Positions 17,223 through 26,017 of a DNA stretch of 47,055 nucleotides are shown one piece after another; the stretch's first letter is position 1, and each line of letters begins with the position of its first letter. The notes beneath the pieces were generated by a model. That model was not told the origin of the DNA and made no database searches. It worked only from the letters and a program-made list of their open reading frames with translations. This DNA is from an uncultured Bacillaceae bacterium. Lineage in GTDB: Bacteria; Bacillota; Bacilli; Bacillales; Alkalibacillaceae. Made by a program: the position numbers and the translations under genes. Location: positions 1 to 47,055 of the forward strand of contig CALKAL010000040.1 in NCBI GenBank assembly GCA_937983065.1, given 5' to 3'.

Positions 17223-18104
17223 ATGACTCGAGGATTAATTATTAAGGCGTTAAGTGGTTTTTATGACGTATTAGTCGGTGATACAGTTTACACTTGTAAA
17301 GGTCGTGGGGTATTTAGAAATCAAAATATTACCCCTCTTGTCGGTGATCGTGTCGTTATATCTATTCATGATGATCAAACAGGCACGATTCAACAAGTCG
17401 AAGAACGACAAAATGAATTGAAACGTCCACCGATTGTTAATGTCGACCAAGTGATGATTGTAAGTTCAATCATTGAGCCACAATTTAATACGACATTATT
17501 AGATCGTTTTTTAACGTCAGTCGAGTCAAAAGAGATGGAACCGATTATCGTTCTATCAAAGCAAGATTTAGCGAATGAGCAATTAATGAAAACAATCGGT
17601 TATTATATCACAGAATATGAGAAAATCGGGTATACCGTTTTAGTCGTATCCGATAAAATGGTTGATTTAAAGGAAAAGGTTTTCCCTTATTTAAAAGACA
17701 AATTGACTGTCATTGCTGGTCAATCTGGTGTAGGGAAATCCTCCCTTTTAAATCAGTTAGATGATGCCCTAACGATTGAGACAGCACATATTTCAAAAAG
17801 TCTTGGACGAGGTCGACATACGACAAGACATGTGGAGCTGTTTCAATTAGGTGGTGGATTTGTTGCGGATACACCTGGTTTTAGTGCCCTTGATTTTGAT
17901 GATATTGAAAAGGAAAATTTAAGATTTTGTTTCCCTGAAATCGCTAATCATCAAAAAGATTGTAGATTTCGTGGATGTTTACATTTAAATGAACCTCATT
18001 GCGCTGTAAAACAAGCGGTAACAGACGGTTCAATCGCTCAATTTCGCTATGATAATTATGAAAAGTTTTTGAATGAAATAAATTCGAGAAAGCCGAGGTA
18101 TTAA
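17223..18104 (+). CDS. rsgA: Ribosome small-subunit-dependent GTPase RsgA
   Basis: Circularly permuted GTPase acting late in 30S subunit maturation. The 293-residue protein has an N-terminal OB fold, then the permuted G motifs: the G4-like VLSKQDL comes before the P-loop GQSGVGKSSLLNQL and the DTPGFSALDF G3 motif. The C-terminal zinc site is seen in DCRFRGCLHLNEPHCAVK. The B. subtilis gene is also called cpgA or yloQ. It begins 17 bp after prkC and is followed by rpe after 1 bp, so it belongs to the same transcript. Confidence 0.97.
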   Translation: MTRGLIIKALSGFYDVLVGDTVYTCKGRGVFRNQNITPLVGDRVVISIHDDQTGTIQQVEERQNELKRPPIVNVDQVMIVSSIIEPQFNTTLLDRFLTSVESKEMEPIIVLSKQDLANEQLMKTIGYYITEYEKIGYTVLVVSDKMVDLKEKVFPYLKDKLTVIAGQSGVGKSSLLNQLDDALTIETAHISKSLGRGRHTTRHVELFQLGGGFVADTPGFSALDFDDIEKENLRFCFPEIANHQKDCRFRGCLHLNEPHCAVKQAVTDGSIAQFRYDNYEKFLNEINSRKPRY

Positions 18105-18105
18105 C

Positions 18106-18765
18106 ATGGTTAAACTAGCACCATCGATATTATCTGCTAATTTTGCTGAATTAGGTAAAGAAATAAAAGAGGTTGAACAAGATGTTGATTATATCCACGT
18201 CGATGTGATGGACGGGCATTTTGTACCTAATATTACGATTGGACCACTCATTGTTGAGGCGATTCGTCCAGTCACCAACTTACCTTTAGATGTTCATCTA
18301 ATGATTGAAAATCCTGAACGATACATTCCGGACTTTGTAAAGGCTGGAGCGGATATTATAACCGTTCACCAAGAAGCTTGTACCCATTTACACCGTGTTA
18401 TTCAACAAATAAAAAAAGAAAACGTCAAAGCAGGTGTCGTCATTAACCCAGCAACTCCCGTCGAATCAATTATACCTATTTTGGAAGATGTCGATTTAGT
18501 TTTAGTGATGACAGTTAACCCTGGCTTTGGGGGTCAATCGTTTATTCACTCGGCTGTTAAAAAGATTGAACAGTTGCATGAATTAAGACTAGCGCACGGA
18601 TATAATTACGAAATTGAAGTAGATGGTGGCGTCAACAAAGAAACGGCACCGATTTGCGTTGAGGCAGGTGCAGACGTATTAGTAGCAGGTAGTGCAATTT
18701 ACAATGCTCCTAATCGTAAAGAGGCGATTGATGCGTTAAAGGAATCATTTAAATCCATTAAATAA
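18106..18765 (+). CDS. rpe: Ribulose-phosphate 3-epimerase
   Basis: Interconverts ribulose-5-phosphate and xylulose-5-phosphate in the pentose phosphate pathway. The TIM-barrel protein of 219 residues is full length. APSILSANF, HVDVMDGHFVPNITIGP (metal ligands), DVHLMIENPE, NPGFGGQSF and EVDGGVNKETAP (the last catalytic aspartate) are all seen. It follows the rsgA stop by only 1 bp, within the prpC-prkC-rsgA-rpe-thiN group shared with B. subtilis. Confidence 0.97.
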   Translation: MVKLAPSILSANFAELGKEIKEVEQDVDYIHVDVMDGHFVPNITIGPLIVEAIRPVTNLPLDVHLMIENPERYIPDFVKAGADIITVHQEACTHLHRVIQQIKKENVKAGVVINPATPVESIIPILEDVDLVLVMTVNPGFGGQSFIHSAVKKIEQLHELRLAHGYNYEIEVDGGVNKETAPICVEAGADVLVAGSAIYNAPNRKEAIDALKESFKSIK

Positions 18766-18777
18766 GGTGATTTAATT

Positions 18778-19428
18778 ATGGCAATAATCGGTATCGTCGC
18801 AGGTGGCGTTAAGGAAGAAGTTCCACCGTTAAAATCATATGATGAAGTTAATTTTTGGATCGGTGTCGATAAAGGAAATACAACGCTGTTCGAGCAAGGA
18901 ATCACACCAAATGTCGCATTAGGTGACTTTGATTCGATCGATGAACATCATAAAAAAGAAGTTTTCGCGCGTGTTAACGAAGTGAAAACCTTTCCGGAAA
19001 AAAAGGATGAAACGGATTTAGAAATTGCGATAAAAGAAGCGATTGAATTAGCTCCAAGCAAAGTATTAATTTTCCAAGCGACTGGCGGAAGAAAGGATCA
19101 TGAATGGGTCAATATTTTATTATTAAGACATTTCGCTGAGAACGAGATTGATGCATGGATCATTAATCAACAAAATGAGCTGAGCTTAAAAATGCCAGGG
19201 CAATATACGTTAGAAAAAGATGATTTTTTCCCGTATATATCTTTTTTATCGATTTCGGAAACTGTTTCTGGACTAACGTTAAACGGTTTTAAATATAATT
19301 TATCAAATGAAAAAATTGAATTAGGCTCCTCTTTAACAGTATCTAATGAATGGAACGAAAAAAAAGGTACTTATTTATTTGAAAGCGGCATATTATTAGT
19401 TATAAAGAGTCGCGATTTAACTCTCTAA
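18778..19428 (+). CDS. thiN: Thiamine pyrophosphokinase
   Basis: Converts thiamine and ATP to thiamine diphosphate and AMP. In the 216-residue protein GVDKGNTTLFEQG, PNVALGDFDSID and EKKDETDLEIAIKEA carry the acidic metal- and substrate-binding residues of the family; GGRKDHEWVN follows near residue 104. The C-terminal half has the expected thiamine-binding beta fold. AAGGTGATTTA lies before the ATG. It is the last gene before spoVM. B. subtilis yloS (thiN) has the same place. Confidence 0.95.
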   Translation: MAIIGIVAGGVKEEVPPLKSYDEVNFWIGVDKGNTTLFEQGITPNVALGDFDSIDEHHKKEVFARVNEVKTFPEKKDETDLEIAIKEAIELAPSKVLIFQATGGRKDHEWVNILLLRHFAENEIDAWIINQQNELSLKMPGQYTLEKDDFFPYISFLSISETVSGLTLNGFKYNLSNEKIELGSSLTVSNEWNEKKGTYLFESGILLVIKSRDLTL

Positions 19429-19459
19429 GTACGTGAAAAGCTGTATGGGAGGGGCATAT

Positions 19460-19537
19460 ATGAAATTTTATACGATAAAATTACCGAGGTTTGTTAGTGG
19501 GATTGTTCGTGGGTTTATCGGTTTGTTTAAAAAATAA
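19460..19537 (+). CDS. spoVM: SpoVM, spore coat anchoring peptide (25 aa)
   Basis: A very short gene of 25 codons plus stop, with an excellent Shine-Dalgarno (GGGAGGGG, 19447-19454). The peptide begins MKFYTIKLPRF and ends GFIGLFKK. It matches B. subtilis SpoVM (26 residues) through the first nine residues, including the proline-9 that sets its curvature-sensing helix, and keeps the amphipathic pattern. SpoVM marks the convex forespore membrane and anchors SpoIVA, the base of the coat. Position between thiN and rpmB is as in B. subtilis. No convincing sigma-E promoter was found. This is the clearest evidence that the organism forms endospores. Confidence 0.95.
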   Translation: MKFYTIKLPRFVSGIVRGFIGLFKK

Positions 19538-19603
19538 AGACATACGGTGACGAGTTGATTTGTATCTGACATCATTTATTTCATCATTGAACGTATGCAA
19601 AGG

Positions 19604-19637
19604 ATGGTCTCGATATTTGTTTCGAGATCATTTTTTT
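19604..19637 (+). terminator. Terminator after spoVM
   Basis: ATGGTCTCGA (19604-19613) pairs with TCGAGATCAT (19622-19631) with one G-U pair, followed by seven T. It ends plus-strand transcription from thiN/spoVM. Confidence 0.85.
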
Positions 19638-19643
19638 AATATA

Positions 19644-19693
19644 AATAGAGACTGGAAAAATTCATCTTAATTGAGCTTTTCCCAGTCTCTATT
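19644..19693 (-). terminator. Terminator of rpmB (minus strand)
   Basis: AATAGAGACTGG (19644-19655) pairs with CCAGTCTCTATT (19682-19693), and the inner AAAA/TTTT extends the stem. It sits about 35 bp beyond the rpmB stop on the minus strand. The T tract there is interrupted, so it may act weakly in both directions. Confidence 0.7.
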
Positions 19694-19726
19694 AAAGCAT
19701 TTATATCGTGTTTCGTAAAAAATCGA

Positions 19727-19915
19727 TTAAACACGTTCTATTTTTCCTGATTTTAAAGCACGTGCTGAAACGTAAACTCTTTTAGGCTTACCGTCGACCA
19801 TAATACGTACTTTTTGTAAATTTGCTTTCCATTGACGTTTATTTGCATTCAACGCATGGGAGCGTGTATTGCCAGTACCAGTTTTACGTCCAGTTACATG
19901 ACATTTACGAGCCAT
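19727..19915 (-). CDS. rpmB: 50S ribosomal protein L28
   Basis: 62-residue basic ribosomal protein starting MARKCHVTGRKTGTGNTRSH, the family signature, and ending LKSGKIERV. The ATG at 19915 is preceded by CAGGAGGGATTTAT; an upstream in-frame ATG at 19948 would add eleven residues unlike L28 and lacks a proper Shine-Dalgarno. Only one cysteine is present, so the zinc-binding form (usually four) is not indicated. It is transcribed against spoVM and divergently from yloU, as in B. subtilis. Confidence 0.96.
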   Translation of the reverse strand: MARKCHVTGRKTGTGNTRSHALNANKRQWKANLQKVRIMVDGKPKRVYVSARALKSGKIERV

Positions 19916-20097
19916 ATAAATCCCTCCTGCCTGAAACTTTATATCCAATCTTAGTCACCATATTAATTTATCATATCATAAACATGTTTTCAATGAAAAT
20001 TTAAGTTTAACTAAATTGATTTCTTGAATAACTTTTCATTTATAAAACGATATAGTAAAATAACCGTAGTCACGGTCTTGTGTTGAGGAGGATGAAA

Positions 20098-20457
20098 ATG
20101 TCAATTGAATTAAAAAACGAGTTTGGTACAGTTGAAATTTCTAAAGACGTTATCGCTACGATTGCTGGGATAACAGCAACGGAATGTTACGGAATTGTTG
20201 GCATGGCATCACGAAAACAGATTAAAGATGGTTTATCAGAAATTTTAAGGAAGGAAAATTTTTCACGAGGAATCGTCGTTCGCCATGAAAATAATGACAT
20301 AGAAATAGACTTGTATATTATTGTCGGATATGGTACAAAGGTTTCGGAAGTAGCCCACAACGTTCAAAACCAGGTTAAATATGCATTTAAGAAAATGATC
20401 GGTCTTGAAATAGATGCGGTAAACATTTATATTCACGGTGTTAGAGTGACATCGTAG
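20098..20457 (+). CDS. yloU: Asp23/Gls24-family envelope stress response protein YloU
   Basis: 119-residue Asp23-like protein, MSIELKNEFGTVEISKDV, with the conserved ECYGIVGMASRKQIKDGLSE block and a C-terminal VNIYIHGVR. Family members associate with cell-envelope functions in Bacillota, and the gene is almost always placed directly before fakA. ATG 20098 has GAGGAGGATGAAA in front; an in-frame start six codons earlier has none. The precise role is unknown. Confidence 0.92.
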   Translation: MSIELKNEFGTVEISKDVIATIAGITATECYGIVGMASRKQIKDGLSEILRKENFSRGIVVRHENNDIEIDLYIIVGYGTKVSEVAHNVQNQVKYAFKKMIGLEIDAVNIYIHGVRVTS

Positions 20458-20489
20458 AACGAAATCTACGTTTGAAGGAGGATATGAAA

Positions 20490-22163
20490 GTGAGCAATGT
20501 GACAATTAATGGTGAACAATTTAGTCAAATGATTCGCTTTGGGGCGCACCATTTGGCAAATCAAGCAGATATGATTGATTCATTGAACGTATTCCCTGTA
20601 CCAGATGGTGATACAGGTACAAATATGAATTTAACGATGACTTCTGGTGCAAAGGAAGTTGAACAAGCGTCTACGAATCACGTTGGAGATATTGGACAAG
20701 CTTTTGCAAAAGGATTATTAATGGGAGCAAGAGGTAATTCAGGCGTTATTTTGTCGCAATTATTTCGTGGTTTTTCTAAAAGTATTAAAGATAAAGAAGC
20801 TTTAACAGTGACTGATTTATCAGAAGCGTTACTAGAAGGTGTCAATACGGCGTATAAAGCTGTCATGAAGCCTGTTGAGGGGACGATTTTAACCGTTGCT
20901 AAAGATGCAGCTATTGCTGGTGAAAAGGCAGTTGATCAAGTAGATAATGTCGTTGACTGGTTCGAAATCGTTTTAAAAGAAGCAAAACAGTCTTTAGAGC
21001 GCACGCCAGATTTACTCCCCGTCCTAAAAGAAGTTGGTGTTGTCGACAGTGGTGGACAAGGTTTAGTCGTCGTCTATGAAGGGTTTATCGCAGCCTTAAA
21101 AGGAGAGGAAATTCCTGAAAGCAGTGGTGTCGCTCCATCATTAAACGATCTTGTGAATGCTGAACATCATAAAATGCATCAAGACTTTATGGATACATCT
21201 GAAATCGAGTTCGGCTATTGTACAGAATTTATGGTTAAATTTGAGGAAGATAAATTAAAAGAAAATCCATTTGATGAAGAAAAGTATCGTGAAGAATTAA
21301 GTCATTACGGGGATTCCTTATTAGTCGTATCCGATGATGAAGTCGTTAAAGTACATATTCACGCAGAATACCCAGGTGACGTCATGACGATTGGTCAAAA
21401 ATACGGTAGTTTAATTAATATTAAAATTGAAAATATGCGTGAGCAGCACCAGGCAATTGTAGGAGATAAAAAAGAAGCGAAAAAAGATAAAAAGCCTGAA
21501 CGGCTAAATATGGCTGTTGTCACAGTTGCGATGGGTGAAGGGATTAAAACGATGTTTGAAAGTATCGGAGTCAATGTTGTCGTAGAAGGTGGACAAACGA
21601 TGAATCCGAGCACGAAAGATATTGCTTCTGCGATTGAAGAGGCAAATGCCGATCAAGTTATCGTATTACCAAACAATAAAAATATTATTATGGCGGCCGA
21701 GCAAGCAGAGGAATTAGTTGATTCGGATGTCGTCGTCGTTCCAACAAAAACAGTTCCTCAAGGGATTGCTGCAATGTTACAGTACAATCCTGAAGCAAGT
21801 TTAAAGGACAATTTTAATGAAATGTCTGAAGCGATTCAATACGTTAAAACTGGACAAATTACTTATGCGGTAAGAGATACGCAAATTAACGGTAAAACGA
21901 TTGAAAAAGGTAACTTCATGGGTATTAAAGAGGGCGATATTGAATCGATTAACCCGAATAAAATGGATGCGATTACAGAATTGTTAAAAGAGCTTATCGA
22001 TGAAGACGAAGATGAAATTATTACGATTATTCAAGGTGAAGAAGGTACGGATGAAGAAGTTGAACTTATACGTCAATTTATAGAAGAGCATTATGACGAA
22101 TTAGAAATTGAAATTTTAAACGGAGAACAACCAATCTATTCTTTTATTTTTTCCGTTGAATAA
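20490..22163 (+). CDS. fakA: Fatty acid kinase ATP-binding subunit FakA (YloV)
   Basis: Dihydroxyacetone-kinase-like subunit that, with a fatty-acid-binding FakB (DegV family), phosphorylates exogenous fatty acids for PlsX/PlsY use. The Dak2 domain (about 1-200) contains SLNVFPVPDGDTGTNMNLTM with the metal-binding aspartates, and GARGNSGVILSQLFRG. A C-terminal DAK1-related region follows, ending near GEQPIYSFIFSVE. I use GTG 20490 (557 residues), which lies 7 bp after AAGGAGGA; an ATG at 20484 is only 1 bp from that site. It sits upstream of the phospholipid operon, in keeping with its role, and ends at a strong terminator. Confidence 0.95.
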   Translation: MSNVTINGEQFSQMIRFGAHHLANQADMIDSLNVFPVPDGDTGTNMNLTMTSGAKEVEQASTNHVGDIGQAFAKGLLMGARGNSGVILSQLFRGFSKSIKDKEALTVTDLSEALLEGVNTAYKAVMKPVEGTILTVAKDAAIAGEKAVDQVDNVVDWFEIVLKEAKQSLERTPDLLPVLKEVGVVDSGGQGLVVVYEGFIAALKGEEIPESSGVAPSLNDLVNAEHHKMHQDFMDTSEIEFGYCTEFMVKFEEDKLKENPFDEEKYREELSHYGDSLLVVSDDEVVKVHIHAEYPGDVMTIGQKYGSLINIKIENMREQHQAIVGDKKEAKKDKKPERLNMAVVTVAMGEGIKTMFESIGVNVVVEGGQTMNPSTKDIASAIEEANADQVIVLPNNKNIIMAAEQAEELVDSDVVVVPTKTVPQGIAAMLQYNPEASLKDNFNEMSEAIQYVKTGQITYAVRDTQINGKTIEKGNFMGIKEGDIESINPNKMDAITELLKELIDEDEDEIITIIQGEEGTDEEVELIRQFIEEHYDELEIEILNGEQPIYSFIFSVE

Positions 22164-22182
22164 TAATAAAAATGAATCCGTT

Positions 22183-22220
22183 GTCCTAGTTAGTAATATT
22201 TATTAACTAGGACTTTGTTT
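22183..22220 (+). terminator. Terminator after fakA
   Basis: GTCCTAGTTAGTAA (22183-22196) pairs with TTATTAACTAGGAC (22200-22213) over 14 bp with one G-U pair, followed by TTTG and TTT. Confidence 0.9.
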
Positions 22221-22343
22221 ATCCTTTCATAACTAATCTATAAAATAAAATAGGGCGTTAAGAGTGTTTCCTTTTGAATTGTAGGTGGCAATTATCCCGT
22301 GTTACCTTTACAATAGATAGTATAATAGTGGAGGTGGTATTTC

Positions 22344-23006
22344 ATGAAATTTCGCTCGGTTTTCGATATTATCGGGCCAGTGATGATTGGACCATCCAGT
22401 TCCCATACAGCTGGTGCAGCAAGAATAGGACGAATGGCACGCCAATTGTTCGGGAAACAACCGAAATGGGCAAAGATTCATCTATACGAATCCTTTGCAA
22501 AAACGTATCGAGGACACGGAACCGATGTTGCAATAATCGGCGGTTTACTAGACTATGATACATTTGATGAACGAATAAAAGAAGCTTTTCATCATGCGGA
22601 GGAAGCGGGAATGACCGTTGAATTTTTTGAAGAAGATGCTTCCGTAGAACATCCGAATACCGCACGAATTATTGTCGGTGATGATGAAAGTGAATTTGAA
22701 CTCGTCGGTATTTCCATAGGTGGGGGAAAAGCAGAAATCACTGAAATTAATGGCTTTGAGCTCCGTTTATCTGGAAGCTCACCTGCGATCCTCGTCATGC
22801 ACAATGATCGCTTCGGGGCGATTGCGTCAGTGACGAAAGTATTAGCCCATCATAAAATTAATATAGGGCATATGGAAGTAACGCGAAAGGATATTGGGAA
22901 AGAAGCACTCATGGTCATTGAAACTGATGAGAGAATTCCTGAAGTTGTGATGGACGAATTACGGGATTGTGACCATATTTTACAAGTCGTCACAATTCAT
23001 GATTAA
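22344..23006 (+). CDS. sdaAB: L-serine ammonia-lyase, beta subunit
   Basis: Small subunit of the iron-sulfur L-serine dehydratase that deaminates serine to pyruvate. The 220-residue protein starts MKFRSVFDIIGPVMIGPSSS with the SSHTAGAARIGR motif directly following. An ACT-like regulatory region is visible from about residue 150 (ILVMHNDRFGAIASVTKVL). GTGGAGGTGG lies before the ATG, and a TATAAT (22321-22326) lies just upstream without a clear -35. It is followed after 15 bp by sdaAA, so the two subunits are co-expressed. Confidence 0.95.
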   Translation: MKFRSVFDIIGPVMIGPSSSHTAGAARIGRMARQLFGKQPKWAKIHLYESFAKTYRGHGTDVAIIGGLLDYDTFDERIKEAFHHAEEAGMTVEFFEEDASVEHPNTARIIVGDDESEFELVGISIGGGKAEITEINGFELRLSGSSPAILVMHNDRFGAIASVTKVLAHHKINIGHMEVTRKDIGKEALMVIETDERIPEVVMDELRDCDHILQVVTIHD

Positions 23007-23021
23007 TGAGGAGGTATTGAG

Positions 23022-23894
23022 ATGTTTCGTAACGTTAGTGAGTTAGTTCATATAGCTGAAACGGAAAACATTCCAATTTCAGAAGTGATGATTCGTCAAG
23101 AAATGGAGGAAACAGGCAAAACACGGGAAGAAGTCATTTCCCAAATGGATAATAATTTAGAAGTGATGGAAAAGGCCGTTGAGGATGGTTTGAAAGGGGT
23201 CGAATCCCATTCAGGATTAACAGGTGGCGATGCCGTTTTAATCCAAAAATATATGAGTGAAAAGAAAACGCTTTCAGGAAATTTACTTTTAGATGTTGTA
23301 AGTAAAGCTGTCGCTACGAATGAAGTAAATGCCGCGATGGGAATGATTTGCGCAACACCTACTGCTGGGAGTGCGGGTTGTGTTCCTGGTGTTTTATTCG
23401 GGTTAAAGGAAAAATTGAATCCAACGAGGGAACAAATGATAAATTTCTTATTTACTGCAGGAGCATTTGGCCAAGTTGTTGCAAATAATGCATTTATTTC
23501 TGGAGCTGCGGGTGGCTGTCAGGCAGAGGTTGGATCAGCCGCTGGAATGGCGAGTGCCGCGGCAGTTGAAATGGCAGGAGGAACACCGCAACAAAGTGCT
23601 GAGGCCATGGCGATTACGTTGAAAAATATGTTAGGATTAGTATGTGATCCTGTTGCAGGTCTAGTTGAAGTACCATGTGTTAAAAGAAATGCAATGGGTT
23701 CATCTCAAGCGATTATTTCTGCGGATTTAGCTCTAGCAGGTGTTACAAGTCGTATTCCATGTGACGAAGTTATTGGAGCTATGTACCGTATTGGCCGTCA
23801 GATGCCATCAGCGTTAAGAGAAACGGCTGAGGGTGGGTTAGCTGCCACACCTACGGGAAGGGCATTAGCTGCTAAAATTTTCGGAGCCAATTGA
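23022..23894 (+). CDS. sdaAA: L-serine ammonia-lyase, alpha subunit (iron-sulfur)
   Basis: Catalytic subunit carrying the oxygen-labile 4Fe-4S cluster. The conserved cysteines sit in MICATPTAGSAGCVPG (near 110-125), GGCQAEVGSAAGMASAAA and LVCDPVAGLVEVPCVKRNA. At 290 residues it is near the B. subtilis length (300). It completes the SdaAB-SdaAA enzyme with the upstream gene. TGAGGAGG precedes the ATG. The order beta-alpha followed by recG is that of B. subtilis. Confidence 0.96.
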   Translation: MFRNVSELVHIAETENIPISEVMIRQEMEETGKTREEVISQMDNNLEVMEKAVEDGLKGVESHSGLTGGDAVLIQKYMSEKKTLSGNLLLDVVSKAVATNEVNAAMGMICATPTAGSAGCVPGVLFGLKEKLNPTREQMINFLFTAGAFGQVVANNAFISGAAGGCQAEVGSAAGMASAAAVEMAGGTPQQSAEAMAITLKNMLGLVCDPVAGLVEVPCVKRNAMGSSQAIISADLALAGVTSRIPCDEVIGAMYRIGRQMPSALRETAEGGLAATPTGRALAAKIFGAN

Positions 23895-23904
23895 GAAAGA
23901 GTGA

Positions 23905-25947
23905 TTGAAATTGTTGAATGAACATGTCACAATCATTCCAAGTGTCGGAGAAAAAACAGCCGAACAATTAGAAATGTTAAATATAACGAAAGTGGGAGAT
24001 CTACTCTTCCACTTTCCTTTTCGTTATGACTATTTTGAAATTAAACCGATCAGTGAAATCGCCCATGAAGAGATTGCGACGATTGAAGGAACGATTGTTA
24101 CAGAACCGAAAGTGCAATTTTACGGGAGAAAAAAATCGCGGTTAACGTGTACGATTCAAGTTGGCGTTATTGCGATTAGAGCTGTCTTTTTTAATCAAGC
24201 TTTTTTAAAAGATAAACTTAAAATGAATGAAACGATTACGATAACGGGTAAGTGGGATATGCACCGTTTACAAATGACTGTGAATCAAGTGCATTTTAAA
24301 GATATGAAAAACAATCAATCTTTTCAGCCTGTCTATCATACAAAAGGAAATTTAACGAATGCGACGATCAGGAAGCTCGTATCCTACGCACTAAAATCAT
24401 CCCTTGATGAAATCGATGAAATTTTACCAGAGCATTATTTACATAATTATAAAATCCCTGATCGAAAAACGGCGATTAAAGAAATTCATCAACCATCATC
24501 AAGATTAGCATTAAAGCATGCTGAAAGACGGTTCAAATTTGAAGAACTGTTTATTTTTCAATTAAAAATGCAATGGATCAGACATGAAAACAAACGACAG
24601 CAGCCAGGATTTGCGAAAGTCTTCGAAATGGACCAAATCGATGCATTTATTTCTAAGTTAAGCTTCTCATTAACGGATAGTCAGAATCGAGTCTTAAAAG
24701 AAATATTAGACGATTTAAGAAGTCCCTATCGGATGAACCGACTATTACAAGGGGATGTCGGTTCAGGGAAAACGATAATTGCGGCGATTTCGCTTTTTGC
24801 CAATTTTTTATCAGGAAAGCAAGGGGCTCTCATGGTGCCAACAGAAATTTTAGCCGAGCAGCATGAGCAATCTTTAAAATCTCTTTTTCATGATCAATTA
24901 AACGTTGCTTTATTAACGAGTTCGGTAAAAGGGAAAAAACGAAAAGAACTATTACAACAGTTAGAAGAGGGTCAAATTGATATTTTAATCGGGACGCATG
25001 CATTAATCCAAAAAGATACGATTTTTAATGATTTAGGACTTGTAATTGTTGATGAGCAGCATCGTTTCGGTGTGGAGCAACGAAAATTGCTCAGAGATAA
25101 AGGACTTTATCCAGATGTATTATTTATGACAGCGACACCTATACCGAGAACATTGTCGATTACGATGCTTGGCGATATGGATGTTTCAACTATCGATGAG
25201 ATGCCTCAAGGAAGACAAGCTGTTAAAACATATTGGGTGAAGGAAAATATGCTCGATCGCATTTATAGTTTCATTGAAAGAGAAGTTGAAAAAGGTCATC
25301 AAGCATATGTCATCTGTCCTTTAATTGAAGAGTCGGATAAGCTCGACATTCAAAATGCAATTGATGTGTTTAATGAGCTAAATGAAACATTACCTAAAAC
25401 GATTCAAGTTGGTTTAATGCACGGCCGATTGAGCCAACAAGAAAAAGAAGATGTAATGCGCCAATATGCTAATAATGAGATTCAAGTCCTCGTTTCAACG
25501 ACCGTTGTCGAAGTCGGTGTGAACGTACCGAATGCAACGATTATGGTCATTTATGATGCGGAGCGCTTCGGCCTTTCACAGCTCCACCAATTAAGGGGAC
25601 GGGTCGGTAGAGGAAAAGCTCAAAGCTATTGTATTTTATTAGCCGATCCTAAAGGGGAAGCAGGGAGAGAACGAATGCGAATTATGACGGAAACGTATGA
25701 TGGATTTACGTTATCCGAGCATGATTTAAAACTGCGGGGACCAGGGGATTTTTTCGGGAAAAAGCAGAGCGGTCTTCCTGAATTTAAAGTTGCTGATATT
25801 GTCAGTGATTTTAGAGCATTAGAAGTTGCGAGAAAAGATGCTTATCAAGTCGTTAAAGATGAATTGTTAAGTAAAGATAAAGCGTACGAGAAACTCTATC
25901 ATATCATTACGGAGGATCCGATTATTCAAGAGAGAATTTTTGATTAA
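23905..25947 (+). CDS. recG: ATP-dependent DNA helicase RecG
   Basis: Branch-migration helicase that remodels stalled forks and Holliday junctions. The 680-residue protein has an N-terminal wedge/OB domain (about 1-230), Walker A LLQGDVGSGKTIIAA (near 280), the DEQHRFGVEQR box near 382, TATPIPRTLS, and the C-terminal helicase half with HQLRGRVGRGKAQSYC. The start is uncertain between TTG 23905, used here because its length best matches the family, and TTG 23911, which is better spaced from the AAAGAGTGA site. Confidence 0.96.
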   Translation: MKLLNEHVTIIPSVGEKTAEQLEMLNITKVGDLLFHFPFRYDYFEIKPISEIAHEEIATIEGTIVTEPKVQFYGRKKSRLTCTIQVGVIAIRAVFFNQAFLKDKLKMNETITITGKWDMHRLQMTVNQVHFKDMKNNQSFQPVYHTKGNLTNATIRKLVSYALKSSLDEIDEILPEHYLHNYKIPDRKTAIKEIHQPSSRLALKHAERRFKFEELFIFQLKMQWIRHENKRQQPGFAKVFEMDQIDAFISKLSFSLTDSQNRVLKEILDDLRSPYRMNRLLQGDVGSGKTIIAAISLFANFLSGKQGALMVPTEILAEQHEQSLKSLFHDQLNVALLTSSVKGKKRKELLQQLEEGQIDILIGTHALIQKDTIFNDLGLVIVDEQHRFGVEQRKLLRDKGLYPDVLFMTATPIPRTLSITMLGDMDVSTIDEMPQGRQAVKTYWVKENMLDRIYSFIEREVEKGHQAYVICPLIEESDKLDIQNAIDVFNELNETLPKTIQVGLMHGRLSQQEKEDVMRQYANNEIQVLVSTTVVEVGVNVPNATIMVIYDAERFGLSQLHQLRGRVGRGKAQSYCILLADPKGEAGRERMRIMTETYDGFTLSEHDLKLRGPGDFFGKKQSGLPEFKVADIVSDFRALEVARKDAYQVVKDELLSKDKAYEKLYHIITEDPIIQERIFD

Positions 25948-25950
25948 TGA

Positions 25951-26001
25951 TTGCAAGATGGAGAGAAATTTTATATATTACTATTAGTACCTAGTCATAA
26001 T
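25951..26001 (+). promoter_or_regulatory. fapR promoter with FapR operator
   Basis: TTGCAA (25951-25956) and TATATT (25974-25979) are 17 bp apart. ATTAGTACCTAGTCATAAT (25983-26001) then closely matches the FapR box (TTAGTACCTAGTCTTAAT type) and covers the expected start site. FapR bound there should block transcription of its own operon until malonyl-CoA releases it. Confidence 0.92.
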
Positions 26002-26017
26002 ATCGGACGGTGAAAGA

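Noticed and set aside
19381..19459. A sigma-E promoter for spoVM
   Set aside because: GCATATT (19388-19394) looks like a sigma-E -35, but no CATACA-type -10 follows at 13-15 bp.
19822..20004. Plus-strand frame opposite rpmB
   Set aside because: It mirrors the L28 coding strand and has no ribosome-binding site.
22308..22326. TTTACA with TATAAT as the sdaAB promoter
   Set aside because: The spacer is only 7 bp and no other -35 is convincing, so no sdaAB promoter is claimed.
22274..22558. A 94-residue frame across the start of sdaAB
   Set aside because: It overlaps the well-supported sdaAB in another frame and resembles no known protein.
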